A stretch of 64,000 nucleotides of DNA from Pseudovibrio sp. Tun.PSC04-5.I4 (GTDB taxonomy: Bacteria > Pseudomonadota > Alphaproteobacteria > Rhizobiales > Stappiaceae): assembly GCF_900104145.1 (NCBI RefSeq), contig NZ_FNLB01000003.1:5494-69493 (forward strand). The letters run 5' to 3'. Of this stretch, positions 52,111 through 62,701 are shown one piece after another. Below the pieces are notes generated by a model, which was given only the letters and a program-made list of their open reading frames with translations, was not told the origin of the DNA and did no database searches. Made by a program: the position numbers and the translations under genes. Positions within the stretch are counted from its first letter, which is position 1; the number at the start of each line of letters is the position of its first letter.

Positions 52111-52781
52111 TTTCCCTGCCCTCCAAACTTCTCAGGTTTGACAAACACTTCAACACCACTGTAGTTGAAATCTCGTAGCAATCCTACCGCCTTATCATGG
52201 TGATCATCTTCCTCGACATATACCGCTCTCAAGTGATCTAGACTAAGTCTTTTTGGGTATAAGACTTCTGCCTGTTCACAGGTCGGCAAGTGCGCTCGTC
52301 TTGTGCCACGAGAGACACTCCAAGGTCCATTGTATCCTTTGGTTTTTCTATTTACCCTGGGTGCAAACAGTGCTTCAAATCCTACGACATTTTGTCCTCG
52401 CTGACAGCAGTCATAGCTATTATTTGTTGTTGCGAACCATACCCCCTCGTGCGTCATCACCTGTGGGTCAAAGGAAAGGATACACCACCAATCCGCATCA
52501 TCTTTATGCCAGCTTTTGGAAACGTCCAAAAATCTACTGTTGATCTCAGAAATTGAAAGATTAACAAACCTGATCCAGTCTTCCGTTTTATCAAAGTAGA
52601 TAGACTGCTCTGGGCGCTCAGAGGAGTTGAACTTAAGAACGTGTCGGAGCAAATCACTTTCTACCAAAAGTGGGCGAGAAAGCAGATCTTGACTAGCTAG
52701 CGCACCCGTTAACCCGCGGTTGGTCGAAAAATGCAAAATCTCCAAAATGTTTCTTTGGTCGATAATCGCTTCTAAACTCAA
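52107..52781 (-). CDS. DarT-like (DUF4433) ADP-ribosyltransferase
   Basis: 224 residues. ILHFSTNRGLTGALASQDLL (about 14-33) is the NAD-binding start of the DarT fold (a His and the L..I...LLS pattern). WWCILSFDPQVMTHEGVWFA resembles the central strands of DUF4433. TCEQAEVLYPKRLSLDHLRA carries the catalytic Glu at about residue 172 in the AEVL motif. DarT enzymes ADP-ribosylate thymidine or guanosine bases on single-stranded DNA and are toxic or antiviral. The protein is divergent, so the target may differ. It starts with TTG overlapping the helicase stop (TTGA) and ends overlapping the hydrolase start. The usual macrodomain antitoxin DarG is absent; the ADP-ribosylglycohydrolase takes its place. 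Confidence 0.72.
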   Translation of the reverse strand: MSLEAIIDQRNILEILHFSTNRGLTGALASQDLLSRPLLVESDLLRHVLKFNSSERPEQSIYFDKTEDWIRFVNLSISEINSRFLDVSKSWHKDDADWWCILSFDPQVMTHEGVWFATTNNSYDCCQRGQNVVGFEALFAPRVNRKTKGYNGPWSVSRGTRRAHLPTCEQAEVLYPKRLSLDHLRAVYVEEDDHHDKAVGLLRDFNYSGVEVFVKPEKFGGQGN

Positions 52782-54175
52782 AGCGCCACACCTTTGTACG
52801 TACTCGCCACGAAAAAGTCAGTTAACCTCGACTCTTCCCCAGGTTTAAATCCGACGATTACCTGCTTTCTTGCACGCGCAACAGCAACCGCCAGAAGGCG
52901 ACGAAGGACTTGAATCTGATCCGTCATCTCCTCATCGCCAAAATGCGTATTTTGTTGATTGAAACCGAGAATGATCACATGGTCGTACTCAAGCCCTTTT
53001 GCGGAGTGAAATGTCGAAATCGCGACATTGTCGCTGCCTTCAGGCCAGTCAGGGTTCTGTTGCATATTGACAAAGCCAATGCCCGCAGAGTTGAGTTCGT
53101 TTTTGATTGTCTTGAACCACTCACCTCCCTCGGGCTTCAAGAATGCAACCGTTTCATTTGCAAGGTCAACATTTGAATGAATGTAATCAATCGCCCAAGC
53201 AATCTGCATGGAGTACTTGCCCGAAATCACCTGGGGAAGCGGCCCAGTTGTTTTAGCCGCATTTAGGTCAGGTAAAACACCGTCGGTATCCACAGAAATG
53301 CCTTGCAAGATACCAGATGCAAAAGCAGCGATTTCCTTCGTGTTTCGATGGTTTTCATGCAGGCGATGAGACCGATTGCCTGTAACATCAATGCCTGCCT
53401 CAACCCAGGTAAAGCCTCGCGCATATATTCGTTGTGCGGTGTCGATCACAAACGTTGCAGAATGATCATCGGCCAAATGATGCTTAATTGCTCTAATTTG
53501 ATTTGCAGAAAAATCTTGACTCTCGTCAACAATGGCAATGTCATATCCAAGGCAGGACACCTCATGGCGCATCTTTATGGCCAGCAGGTTCCAGTCCACC
53601 AATTTTTCATCATCAAGATACTGCAAATATGGGTAAACAACCTCGTCGAGAATTTTACGTCTGAGGCCTGCTCCAACACGTGGCTTTACACCACGACCAC
53701 TGCGCTCCGTGTTTATGTATTTTTCAAGATTATCCGGTTCGAATCTACCAAGAAGATATTCAGCTTCTTGATCAACGTAAGATGCATCTAGGCCACTAAA
53801 TCCACTTGCCAGTTGTTTAAGCGTAGTACGACAATTTGCTGAAATCTTTGTAACACCAGTATTGTTCATCGCCCACTTTGCAAAGGTGCAAATTTCAATA
53901 TGGTGACTTTGGTCGATCACTTGAAATTCAGCTAAATCCCGAACATATCCAGCCAACGTTCTGTTAAAGGTGAGCAAAAGAACTCGGACGGGGCTATCAT
54001 CTTCGACACGATCTTTCCTTGCTCGCAGCATGTTGGCCAACGAAGTCAATCTGAGCAATGCAGTTGTGGTTTTACCACTTCCCGCAGAGCCCCGTATTAG
54101 TTCTGCGCCGGACTGGTTTGCGCTAAATAATTTTAGCTGTTCCGATGAAGCCGTAATGCGCCCCAAGTGTTTCAT
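52778..54175 (-). CDS. Compact UvrD-like superfamily 1 helicase/ATPase
   Basis: 465 residues, much shorter than UvrD or PcrA (about 700). Walker A is RGSAGSGKTTTALLRLTSLA (Lys at about 35), motif Ia VLLLTFNRTLAGYV, Walker B IAIVDESQDFSANQI (217-221), and motif V AISTFHSAKGLEYDHVIILG. Motif VI is LRRLLAVAVARARKQVIVGF, with the arginine finger. The 1B/2B insertions of full-length helicases are mostly missing. It should be a DNA-dependent ATPase or translocase. As first gene of the operon it could expose single-stranded DNA, the known DarT substrate, or sense phage or damaged DNA. Intact in this copy. Confidence 0.88.
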   Translation of the reverse strand: MKHLGRITASSEQLKLFSANQSGAELIRGSAGSGKTTTALLRLTSLANMLRARKDRVEDDSPVRVLLLTFNRTLAGYVRDLAEFQVIDQSHHIEICTFAKWAMNNTGVTKISANCRTTLKQLASGFSGLDASYVDQEAEYLLGRFEPDNLEKYINTERSGRGVKPRVGAGLRRKILDEVVYPYLQYLDDEKLVDWNLLAIKMRHEVSCLGYDIAIVDESQDFSANQIRAIKHHLADDHSATFVIDTAQRIYARGFTWVEAGIDVTGNRSHRLHENHRNTKEIAAFASGILQGISVDTDGVLPDLNAAKTTGPLPQVISGKYSMQIAWAIDYIHSNVDLANETVAFLKPEGGEWFKTIKNELNSAGIGFVNMQQNPDWPEGSDNVAISTFHSAKGLEYDHVIILGFNQQNTHFGDEEMTDQIQVLRRLLAVAVARARKQVIVGFKPGEESRLTDFFVASTYKGVAL

Positions 54176-55183
54176 AATCTACCTATGTATATATCGACCT
54201 CCCGCAGCTTGCACACTTCATTGCTAAAAGCGAATATATAATTATATTCACTCATGAAAATTTTACGCCTAATATATTGTTGCAGATCAATCGAATGTCA
54301 TTCCAATCCTGTGTAATGCGTTAACGTCTGTGATGACAGGCAGAAATGCAACATAAAGCAGAGTTGTCTCGAATAGCGGGTTAGGGCGCTCAAGTATTCA
54401 CAAAGAAATTATTTGGGTATCTGCAAAGGCTACGCCCAAAAAAAAGCGAATTGTCTCAACCCTTGATGGAACCACCTGAGTGGCTGCTTGTGGCCCAATA
54501 TAACTCGATGCCGATATATTTCTTTCCATTTTTTGCACCGCAGCGAACGGCAGTAAAGTCCGCATTGCAGACCTCTAGCCGTCGCAAAACTGATCGTTTG
54601 TGCAACATGGGGTCGGTTCCGGTATGGGGCAGAATGACACCCTAAGGGTTTTTGCTATGCGCTTCATGGTATTCAGGACGGTATTTTTGTTGATACCGAG
54701 ATCGCGAGCGATCCAGCGGTAGCTGCGCCCTTCGTTGACAGATTGAATTACGGTCCTTGTTAATCAGTAGTCTGTTCAGGACAATTTGAGCGCCAGTAAA
54801 ATCAACGTCTTACAAGGTCAAAATCCAAGGGGGTTCAATTGAGACAAAAAAGCGGCTATCTACGCTCGGGTTTCCACATCAGACCAATCCTGTGATCGGC
54901 AGGTCGCAGAACTGACGGCGTTTGCGCAGCGCGGTGATTATGACGTCATTAGCATCTTCAAAGAAACGGCTTCAGGAATCTCCGAAAACCGGCATGGTTC
55001 AAAAACAGCAGTTTTTAGTTAACACCGAGCACACGCCATTCAGCCATGGGGCGGCATTAAATATGCCTCCTTCTTATCCCGCAAGACACAAAAGTGTTCA
55101 CTTGGTTTGAACCATGCCTAGAAATGGACTAAATTCTCTACGCGTGAGGATGCCATGTAATTGGCATCCTCCTTGCAAAACCA
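54176..55183. other. Copy 2 of the helicase upstream region
   Basis: Same content as 2113-3117: promoter region and then the two serine recombinase fragments (about 54630-54743 on minus and 54843-55022 on plus). It differs by two inserted T and one inserted G. Confidence 0.6.
54843..55022 (+). pseudogene. Serine recombinase N-terminal fragment (copy 2)
   Basis: Same as 2777-2956, identical at the protein level. Confidence 0.65.
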
Positions 55184-55929
55184 TTAGACGACAAAGTTAA
55201 TGCTGTACTCGCCATAAGAGGTGCTCTCATCCTTCCATTGTTGTTGGGCATTGGCATAGGACGGCATTTCTTCCAAGCGTGAGTGCATATCTTTATTATA
55301 GGCTTCAAATAGCTCCTCGTAGGCAACCAATAATCGGTTAACAATGGGATTGTCAGATTTAAAATCTTCATCCCCGTGATCAGCGTGATTTTGATAACCG
55401 ACCTGAGCTGTTGCTCGTGCCTTCGCCCATTCAAAGGAAGCTTTCTCCTCTGGGCTCGCCTCATTCTCAAGAAAAAGAATATGATCTTTAGATGCTTGTA
55501 AATGAGGTTTTAGGCTAGGAACATCTCCGAACATTGCTTGCTGCTCTTGATCGTCCATCGCGGACTTAGCTGCACTCATTTCCTCCGTGGAGAACTGCCC
55601 ACCTTCATTGCTGGCAATTGCAAAGAAAGTTCTCCGATCAAAATCAAGAGCATCAAACGTTTCTCGTCTGAATGTACCCGTGATGTTGCGGTATTGACTG
55701 GAAGTGACACCAGTTTCTTTATAGCGGGCATCCAAAGCAGAGCGAGCATCGGATGCTACTTCTGAAATCGCTTTTGACTTTGGAATATCAGTTGCTTTTT
55801 TTGTAGGGAGGCAACCTCAGGTGCTGGTTTGGTCTTTTCTGCTTGTGTACTGGTAGCCTCTTTTGGTGATTTATTCATTGTTTTTGAAAAACTATAAACG
55901 CTACTAAATGAGCTTGAAATGACGGACAT
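55184..55929 (-). CDS. Hypothetical 248-aa protein (copy 2, broken by one lost G)
   Basis: Same gene as 3118-3863. Here the G run is one short (near 55806), whereas copy 1 is one T short; together they define an intact frame. Confidence 0.6.
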
Positions 55930-56479
55930 AATATATCCCCTTGCGTGATGTGTGAAAGTTGCATAAATTATAACATGCACTCTATGTAGTATTGAAATGA
56001 TTAGTTAGGGAAATTAAATGAAATTTACTAATGATGAAATTGTTTTTACTACAATTAATGTTTGAAAACTCAATATTTGTCAAATTTTAATAGATTGATA
56101 AACATCCGATTGCAAGTCAATATTTCTCCAATTCTATTCAAATTACATTGAGGTCTCAAATATAAGCTTAGAGGTTTGGAAATTCAAAACTGGGCTTACT
56201 ATTAGCTCAAATGGCTCGCTAAATGTTGAATGTATCTAATATATCGAAACGCGGATTCAACTCGCCAGTACAATTTTACCCATGGTAGGCCCAGTGGGCA
56301 CGAAGTTGCATATTTGGCCATCTTGAAGATCAGATGGAGAACGAATTGCACGGTATTTAGAGTATACCCAAATTCACACTTTCAGTGAACACAGAGTGAG
56401 CCCGGTATCTTGTTCATTTTGGGTTAAATTTGTGTTAGTGAACAGAAATGGCTCATGGCATACCCAAATGAACAAATTT

Positions 56480-57021
56480 ATGTCTCGCATCGGTTACGCT
56501 CGCACCTCTACCACCGATCAGAATCTGGAAGCGCAAGTTCTTGCATTGGAAGCAGCTGGGTGTCATCTGATCCGCTCGGAACAGAAGAGCGGGGCTTCTC
56601 TCAAAGAGCGTATTGAGTTGCAGACAATCCTGGACTTTATCCATCCGAGCGAAACTCTGGTGGTCACCCGCATTGATCGGCTTGCCCGGTCTATGCATGA
56701 CCTGCAAGTTATTGCACGGCGCTTGCAAGACAAGGGTGCTCATTTGTTTGCGACTGAGCAGCCTATCGACACCTCAACGGCTGCCGGCAAAGCTTTCTTC
56801 GATATGCTCGGTGTCTTTGCAGAGTTCGAAACCAATCTGCGCCGCGAGCGACAAGCAGAAGGCATTGCGGCGGCAAAGACAAGAGGTGCTTACAAAGGCC
56901 GCCCGCCACAGATTGATACAAAGAAGATTGAAGTGCGGCTTGCTGCTGGCCAGAGCCCAACGGAGATTGCCGAGAGCTCGGCGTCTCTCGAGGAACAGTT
57001 TACAAGGTAAAGAACCGATGA
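56480..57021 (+). pseudogene. Serine recombinase (copy 2, apparent frameshift)
   Basis: Same as 4415-4957, with one C missing near 56971. This replaces the helix-turn-helix with a nonsense tail (PTEIAESSASLEEQFTR). Probably a sequencing error. Confidence 0.75.
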
Positions 57022-57449
57022 CCAGCCAACGTGAAAAACATGTGCGCATCACACCCCGCCTGAGCGAAACCCTTGAGAAGGAAATGCTGAAAGCCTGTCG
57101 TAAAATTGCGGAAACTCATGGGCTGGAAGTTGAGCAAGGTGGGAAGCGTCTCAAATCCAGAGGCGATGCTTTTGAAATGGTGCTGCGGGTAAAGGTTCCG
57201 GTGGCAGAGGGCCAGGATGAGGATTTAGACAAAGAACTCTTTGAACTTCTGTGTTCGCGATATGGCTTAAAGAAGGAAAACTACGGCGAGATATTTAGTG
57301 ATGGGGAAGAGCGTTTCCGCATTGCTGGCCTGGATACTAGGCGTCCCAAATACCCGATCTCAGCGAAACGGATCTCTGATGGGCGACTATTTAAGTTCTC
57401 GCCCGAACAGGTTCGCGTGCTGCTTCAATCAATAGCTAAAGTTCGCTGA
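57018..57449 (+). CDS. Unknown protein coupled to the recombinase (copy 2)
   Basis: Identical to 4954-5385. Confidence 0.7.
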   Translation: MTSQREKHVRITPRLSETLEKEMLKACRKIAETHGLEVEQGGKRLKSRGDAFEMVLRVKVPVAEGQDEDLDKELFELLCSRYGLKKENYGEIFSDGEERFRIAGLDTRRPKYPISAKRISDGRLFKFSPEQVRVLLQSIAKVR

Positions 57450-57495
57450 TTGTTCCTCAAGATGGCCAAATATGCAGCTATGTGCCCATAGGGCC

Positions 57496-57728
57496 AACCA
57501 GCGGGCGGCGGTTGGTAGCCAATCAGCAGCAGCCGACAAGCCAATTAGAATATCAAGAACATGATAGTCGGTTCCATCGATGCCCAGAGCAGGGGCAGCC
57601 TTTTTAATCGCGATTGAGACTTCGGCTTTGGTGGTTTCAACAATATCATTTGCCATTGCCAAATTCTGACTGGCGATGATAGCAGGCGTCAGTTTGCGAA
57701 ACGACGCAACATTACAATTCATAGTCAT
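57496..57728 (-). pseudogene. RepC N-terminal fragment (copy 2)
   Basis: Same as 5432-5665 with one G fewer near the truncated end. Confidence 0.75.
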
Positions 57729-58040
57729 GGTTTCTCTCATATTTGAGTAAAAACCCGAGACCTTGAAAAAAGGCCGCAAAAAACCTGTCGCATAAATGCG
57801 TTTTTTGTCTTGCAGCAATTTTTTGGGGATGCTAGAAAATAAGTGCGAGTTATTTGTTCTAGCATTCCCCTGGTGGCCTCCGGCTTCCGGGGTTTTTGTT
57901 ATTTAGGGTTTGGCTTTTGCCTGTCTCCAAATATTTCAAATAAAATTCATATTAACTTGCAACGCTAAGCTTGTGCCTATCTCTATTCAAGGCATGCTTG
58001 GCTAAATGCACAGATTACTCATGCTGTTAAGCTCAAACCC

Positions 58041-58467
58041 TCACCTGATGCTTTCCAGAAGTCCTGCAGCCGCGCACCATCAGGGCTGTCCAGCAACGTC
58101 ACTTTTTCCTGATTGGCTTTGCCCGGATTGATGATCATGTCGTAGGAACTTGCGACCTGGGTCCCGCCATCGACATTGCTGAACCGCAGAACAGCTCGGG
58201 CACGAGGAACTCCATCACTGTAGGACGCGTGCTGTTTTCGCTCATCACTGTTTGGGGTGAGGATCTGCTCCACGACAACCGTAGTGCCGCACTGCGAGTA
58301 ACTTTGAAGCCTCTGCTTTTGAACTCTTCAATCACAGCCTTTTTCGCTGCTGGAAGAGGCTTTTGCATCACCACACGGGGCGGCTGTTTTGATGAGACCA
58401 CAACAGATGTTGTCTGACACGCGGCCAGCATCATGGTAGCGGCAATAATAACAAATATCTTTTTCAT
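58041..58467 (-). pseudogene. Lipoprotein gene (copy 2, two apparent frameshifts)
   Basis: Same as 5978-6406, with one C missing near 58063 and one G near 58289. The signal peptide and lipobox are unchanged. Confidence 0.75.
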
Positions 58468-58664
58468 TAATGGTTCCATTTCAGAGGTTTATCGGATTTC
58501 GATTTGGGTTAATTTGCGAGATTTCTTTCATTGCGTGTTTCATTTTCCCGCCATCAAAACGGGGGAGAGCGCTGTCAGGATCGGGCCTCTGGTGGGGTTT
58601 CTCCCACCGAAGTGCTCTTGCACGCAGGCCGACCTGCAGGAGCGATTAGCGGTTGCAGTCGTGT

Positions 58665-58718
58665 CCTTCCTGTGTGAATTTCGGGCCGGAACTGCCGGCG
58701 CGAATTCACACAGGAAGG
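58665..58718. repeat. Inverted repeat (copy 2)
   Basis: Same as 6606-6660 minus one A in the right arm. Confidence 0.7.
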
Positions 58719-58984
58719 ATGGGGAGGCGGGAGGTCCGAGGAGCGATAGCTCCCTTGTCCTTGACAGCGATCGGGGGCAGCGCCCCACTTTTTTTACGAC
58801 TATTCATCAAGGTTTCCCTTGCTGAGCAGGCCGAAAACAGATTTGTGTAGATGCAGATCGCCAGCCTGAGCTTTGGCCACACAGCCGCGAACAAACCCAC
58901 CATATGAGTTGATCGTTGTCTTCGGATCGGTGCTTCTGCGCTCGGCAATCAGGGGTCTGTTCGGGCTGAGTGCGAAATCCTACG

Positions 58985-59596
58985 CTAAGAGCTTAGGACT
59001 CGTTTTCCATAGTCTCTTAGATTTCCATTTGGATCGACGTATCTGTATAGAGTGACTGGTTTCACGCCCAGTTCCTTGCAAAGATCGGCAACAGATGTAC
59101 CCCGATTTTTCATTGCGGCTTGGGCCATACGAACCTGAGTTTTAGAAAGTGCAAATTTGCGGCCACCTTTTCTGCCTCGTGCTCGGGCAGCGGCTAAGCC
59201 GGCCATTGTTCGTTCGCGGATCAAATCGCTTTCAAAGTCTGCCAACGCCGCAAATATACCGAATGATAAGCGGCCTGCTGACGTTGCTGTATCGATCTGC
59301 GCACCCGTGCCGGTTAACACCTTAAGGCCCACACCGCGTTTCGACAGATCATTCACAGTGTTGACGAGGTGGTGCAGGCTGCGCCCAAGGCGATCTAATT
59401 TCCAAATCACAAGGGTATCGCCTTCTCGCAAGGCTTTTAGGCACGCCTCAAGCTCTGGGCGGGCCTCTTTCTTGCCTGGCGCACGATCTGAATAGCAATT
59501 GGCCACGTCAACCCCGTTTAAAATCAGCGCATCGTGTTGCAAGTCAAGCGACTGACTACCATCAGCTTTTGAGATCCGAGCATAGCCGATCAGCAT
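58985..59596 (-). CDS. tnpR: Tn3-family resolvase (copy 2)
   Basis: Identical to 6927-7538. Confidence 0.9.
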   Translation of the reverse strand: MLIGYARISKADGSQSLDLQHDALILNGVDVANCYSDRAPGKKEARPELEACLKALREGDTLVIWKLDRLGRSLHHLVNTVNDLSKRGVGLKVLTGTGAQIDTATSAGRLSFGIFAALADFESDLIRERTMAGLAAARARGRKGGRKFALSKTQVRMAQAAMKNRGTSVADLCKELGVKPVTLYRYVDPNGNLRDYGKRVLSS

Positions 59597-59716
59597 GTTT
59601 CACAAACGTACGTTTGTGATACATGACCTTCAGCGTCGCAATTAGCCATTGAACATGTTCCTTTTCGCATATCACAAACAAAGATAAATAATCCCCTGAT
59701 AGAAAGCAAAAGAAAC

Positions 59717-62606
59717 ATGGCACACCGCACCATCTTAACAGAACGCCAACGCGCAACCTTATTCGGCTTGCCCACCGACGAAGCCTCGTTACTTCGCCAC
59801 TACACATTGGCTGATGATGACCTCGAGTACATTCAAACACGACGTCGGGCCCACAATCGCTTCGGTTTTGCTCTGCAGCTTTGCGCTTTACGTTTTCCAG
59901 GACGATTACTTACTCCCGGTGAAGTGATCCCCGAGGAAATATCCCAGTTTCTTGCTGCGCAACTTAATCTGAAGCCCTATGACCTGATGGAGTACGCGGC
60001 CCGTGAGGAGACGCGTCATGAACACCTCGCCGCTCTGCGATCAATCTACGGCTACAAAATGTTTTCCGGGCGAGCCGCACGCGAGCTGAAGGTTTGGCTT
60101 GCCGGCGAGGCTGAGGTGGCGCACTCCAATGAGGACTTGGTGAAGCGATTCATAAAGGTGTGCCGGCACACGCAAATCATCTTACCAAGTATGACCACGG
60201 TTGAGCGCCTATGCGCTGATGCCCTAGTCGCCGCTGAACGGAGGATTGAAACACGTATCGTTGAACGCTTGACTAATGTGATGAAAGAACAGCTTGATGC
60301 TCTTCTTACCGAAAACGTAGAGGGTCGGGTCAGTCGGTTTATCTGGCTGCGCCAATTTGAGGTTGGCAAGAACTCGGCGGACATCAACCGGTTGTTGGAT
60401 AGGCTAGAGTTTCTGCAGGGTGTTGAGTTGCCTCTTGATGTGGTGAGCAGCGTTCCTCCCCATCAGATTACCCGCCTGCGTCGACAGGGTGAACGCTATT
60501 TTACAGACGGCTTGCGGGATATTTCCAGTGATCGGAGGCTCGCTATTTTGGCGGTTTGTGTTTTGGAATGGCGTGCTGCCATAGCAGATGCCGTTGTGGA
60601 AACCCATGATCGTATTGTGGGCAAAACCTGGCGAGATGCAGCAAGGGTATGTGATTCACAGATCAAGGATGCCAAGGCATCTCTGCGAGAGACTATGCGT
60701 TCTTTTGAAGAGTTAGGCGCGGCGTTGCTGGAAGCAAAAGAGGAAAATGCACCACTTGATCCGGCAGTCGCAACCGCTTGTGGATGGCACAACCTCAAAG
60801 GCCTTGTCGCCATGGCCGCACAGTTGAACAAAACGATATCGGCAGAACCATTGGCGTATGTCATTCATGGCTATCATCGATTTAGGCGTTATGCGCCGCG
60901 AATGCTGCGTGCGTTAGATATCAAGGCGGCATCGGTTGTGGAACCGCTGATGGCTGCGGCCAGTATTATTCAGGAAAATAGAGTCATAGAAGAAAGGCCC
61001 ATAACCTTTCTGCGACGGAGTTCAAAGTGGCTCCGGCATCTCAAGACCGCTGCCCCTGACACTCACCGCTTGTGGGAAGTGGCTGTGATGTCCCACCTGC
61101 GCGATGCCTTTCGGTCTGGCGATATCTGGCTGGCGCACTCTCGGCGCTACGGTGATTTAAAGCAAGCTTTGGTATCGATTGAATCCGCGAAGGCCTCATC
61201 CCGCCTGACTGTACCGTTCGATCCTGAGGAGTGGCTGAATGATCGAAAGATACGTATGGCTGACGGGCTAAAACGCTTGGCTATTGCCGCCAAAACGGGT
61301 GCCATTCCAGGAGGAAATATTGAGAATGGCATCCTGAAACTAGATCGTTTGTCTGCCGACGTCCCCACTGAGGCAGATGAACTCGTCCTTGATCTCTATC
61401 GGCGGCTGCCGGATGTGCGAATTACCGATATGCTGTTGGAAGTGGACAAGGCCACTGGCTTTACAGATGCTTTTACCCATCTGCGCACGGGAGCACCCTG
61501 CAAAGACAGGATTGGGCTGCTCAATGTGCTGCTCGCAGAAGGGCTTAATCTTGGCCTCAGCAAAATGGCAGAAGCCACCAACACACATGATTATTTCCAG
61601 CTATCGCGCCTATCTCGTTGGCATATAGAAAGTGACGCCATCAATAGGGCACTGGCTATGGTGATAAAAGCACAATCTGCCTTACCCATGGCCCGGTATT
61701 GGGGCGCAGGCACAACCGCATCCAGTGATGGCCAGTTCTTCCCAACAACTCGGCAAGGAGAGGCTATGAACCTCATCAACGCGAAGTACGGCAATGAGCC
61801 AGGACTGAAAGCCTACACCCATGTATCCAATCAGTTTGGCCCCTTTGCCACCCAAAAATATCCCAGCGACTGTGAGTGAAGCGCCGTTCATTCTTGATGG
61901 TTTGTTGATGAATGAAACTGGCAGAAACATCAAAGAACAATACGCTGATACCGGCGGGTTCACTGACCATGTCTTTGCAGTCACATCCCTTCTGGGGTAT
62001 CGGTTTATCCCTCGCATTCGAGATCTGCCATCAAAACGTTTGTATGTATTTGATCCAACCGGCGTTCCTAAAGAATTGAAGGGGTTGATTGGTGGTAAAG
62101 TCCGCGAAGGCACAATTGAGGTCAACTGGCCAGACATTTTGCGCAGCGCAGCTACCATGGAGGCTGGGGTCATGCCTCCCAGTAAGCTCCTGCGAAAGTT
62201 CGCCGCCCATCCCAGACAGCATGATCTGGCTATCGCCCTTCGTGAAGTGGGACGGGTTGAACGGACACTTTTTATAATTGAATGGGTGCTTGATACAAGT
62301 ATGCAGCGCCGTGCTCAGATTGGGTTAAACAAAGGTGAATCTCACCACGCCTTAAAGAATGCGCTGAGGATCGGGCGTCAGGGTGAAATCCGTGATCGTA
62401 CGACAGAAGGTCAACACTACAGAATGGCTGGCCTCAACTTGCTTGCCGCCATCATAATCTATTGGAATACTGACCAGCTTGGTAAGGCCGTTGCACAACG
62501 AAAACGTAGGGGCCTGGACTGTTCACCAGAGCTTCTAGCGCACATCTCACCCCTTGGGTGGGCCCACATTCTAATTACAGGCGAGTACAGATGGCCAAAA
62601 CGCTAA
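59717..62606 (+). pseudogene. tnpA: Tn3-family transposase (copy 2, apparent frameshift)
   Basis: Same as 7659-10547. An extra A in the run near 61855 ends the first frame at 61879, and the second part continues in another frame to 62606. Probably a sequencing error. Confidence 0.8.
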
Positions 62607-62701
62607 TTAAACGCTTAGCGTAGGATCTCACACTCAACCTGAACAGACCCCAGACTAAAATCGTTTCACAAGGCAGTTTCACAAATGCCGCTGAAGCAAG
62701 G

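Larger units (their letters stand above)
56288..57495. mobile_element. 39-bp-TIR element (copy 2)
   Basis: Same as 4222-5431, two bases shorter because of two lost bases. Confidence 0.6.
58952..62651 (+). mobile_element. Tn3-family transposon (copy 2)
   Basis: Same as 6894-10592, with one extra A inside tnpA. Confidence 0.88.

Noticed and set aside
53303..53791. 162-codon plus-strand frame inside the helicase gene
   Set aside because: It lies opposite the conserved helicase motifs and has no family resemblance or ribosome-binding site.
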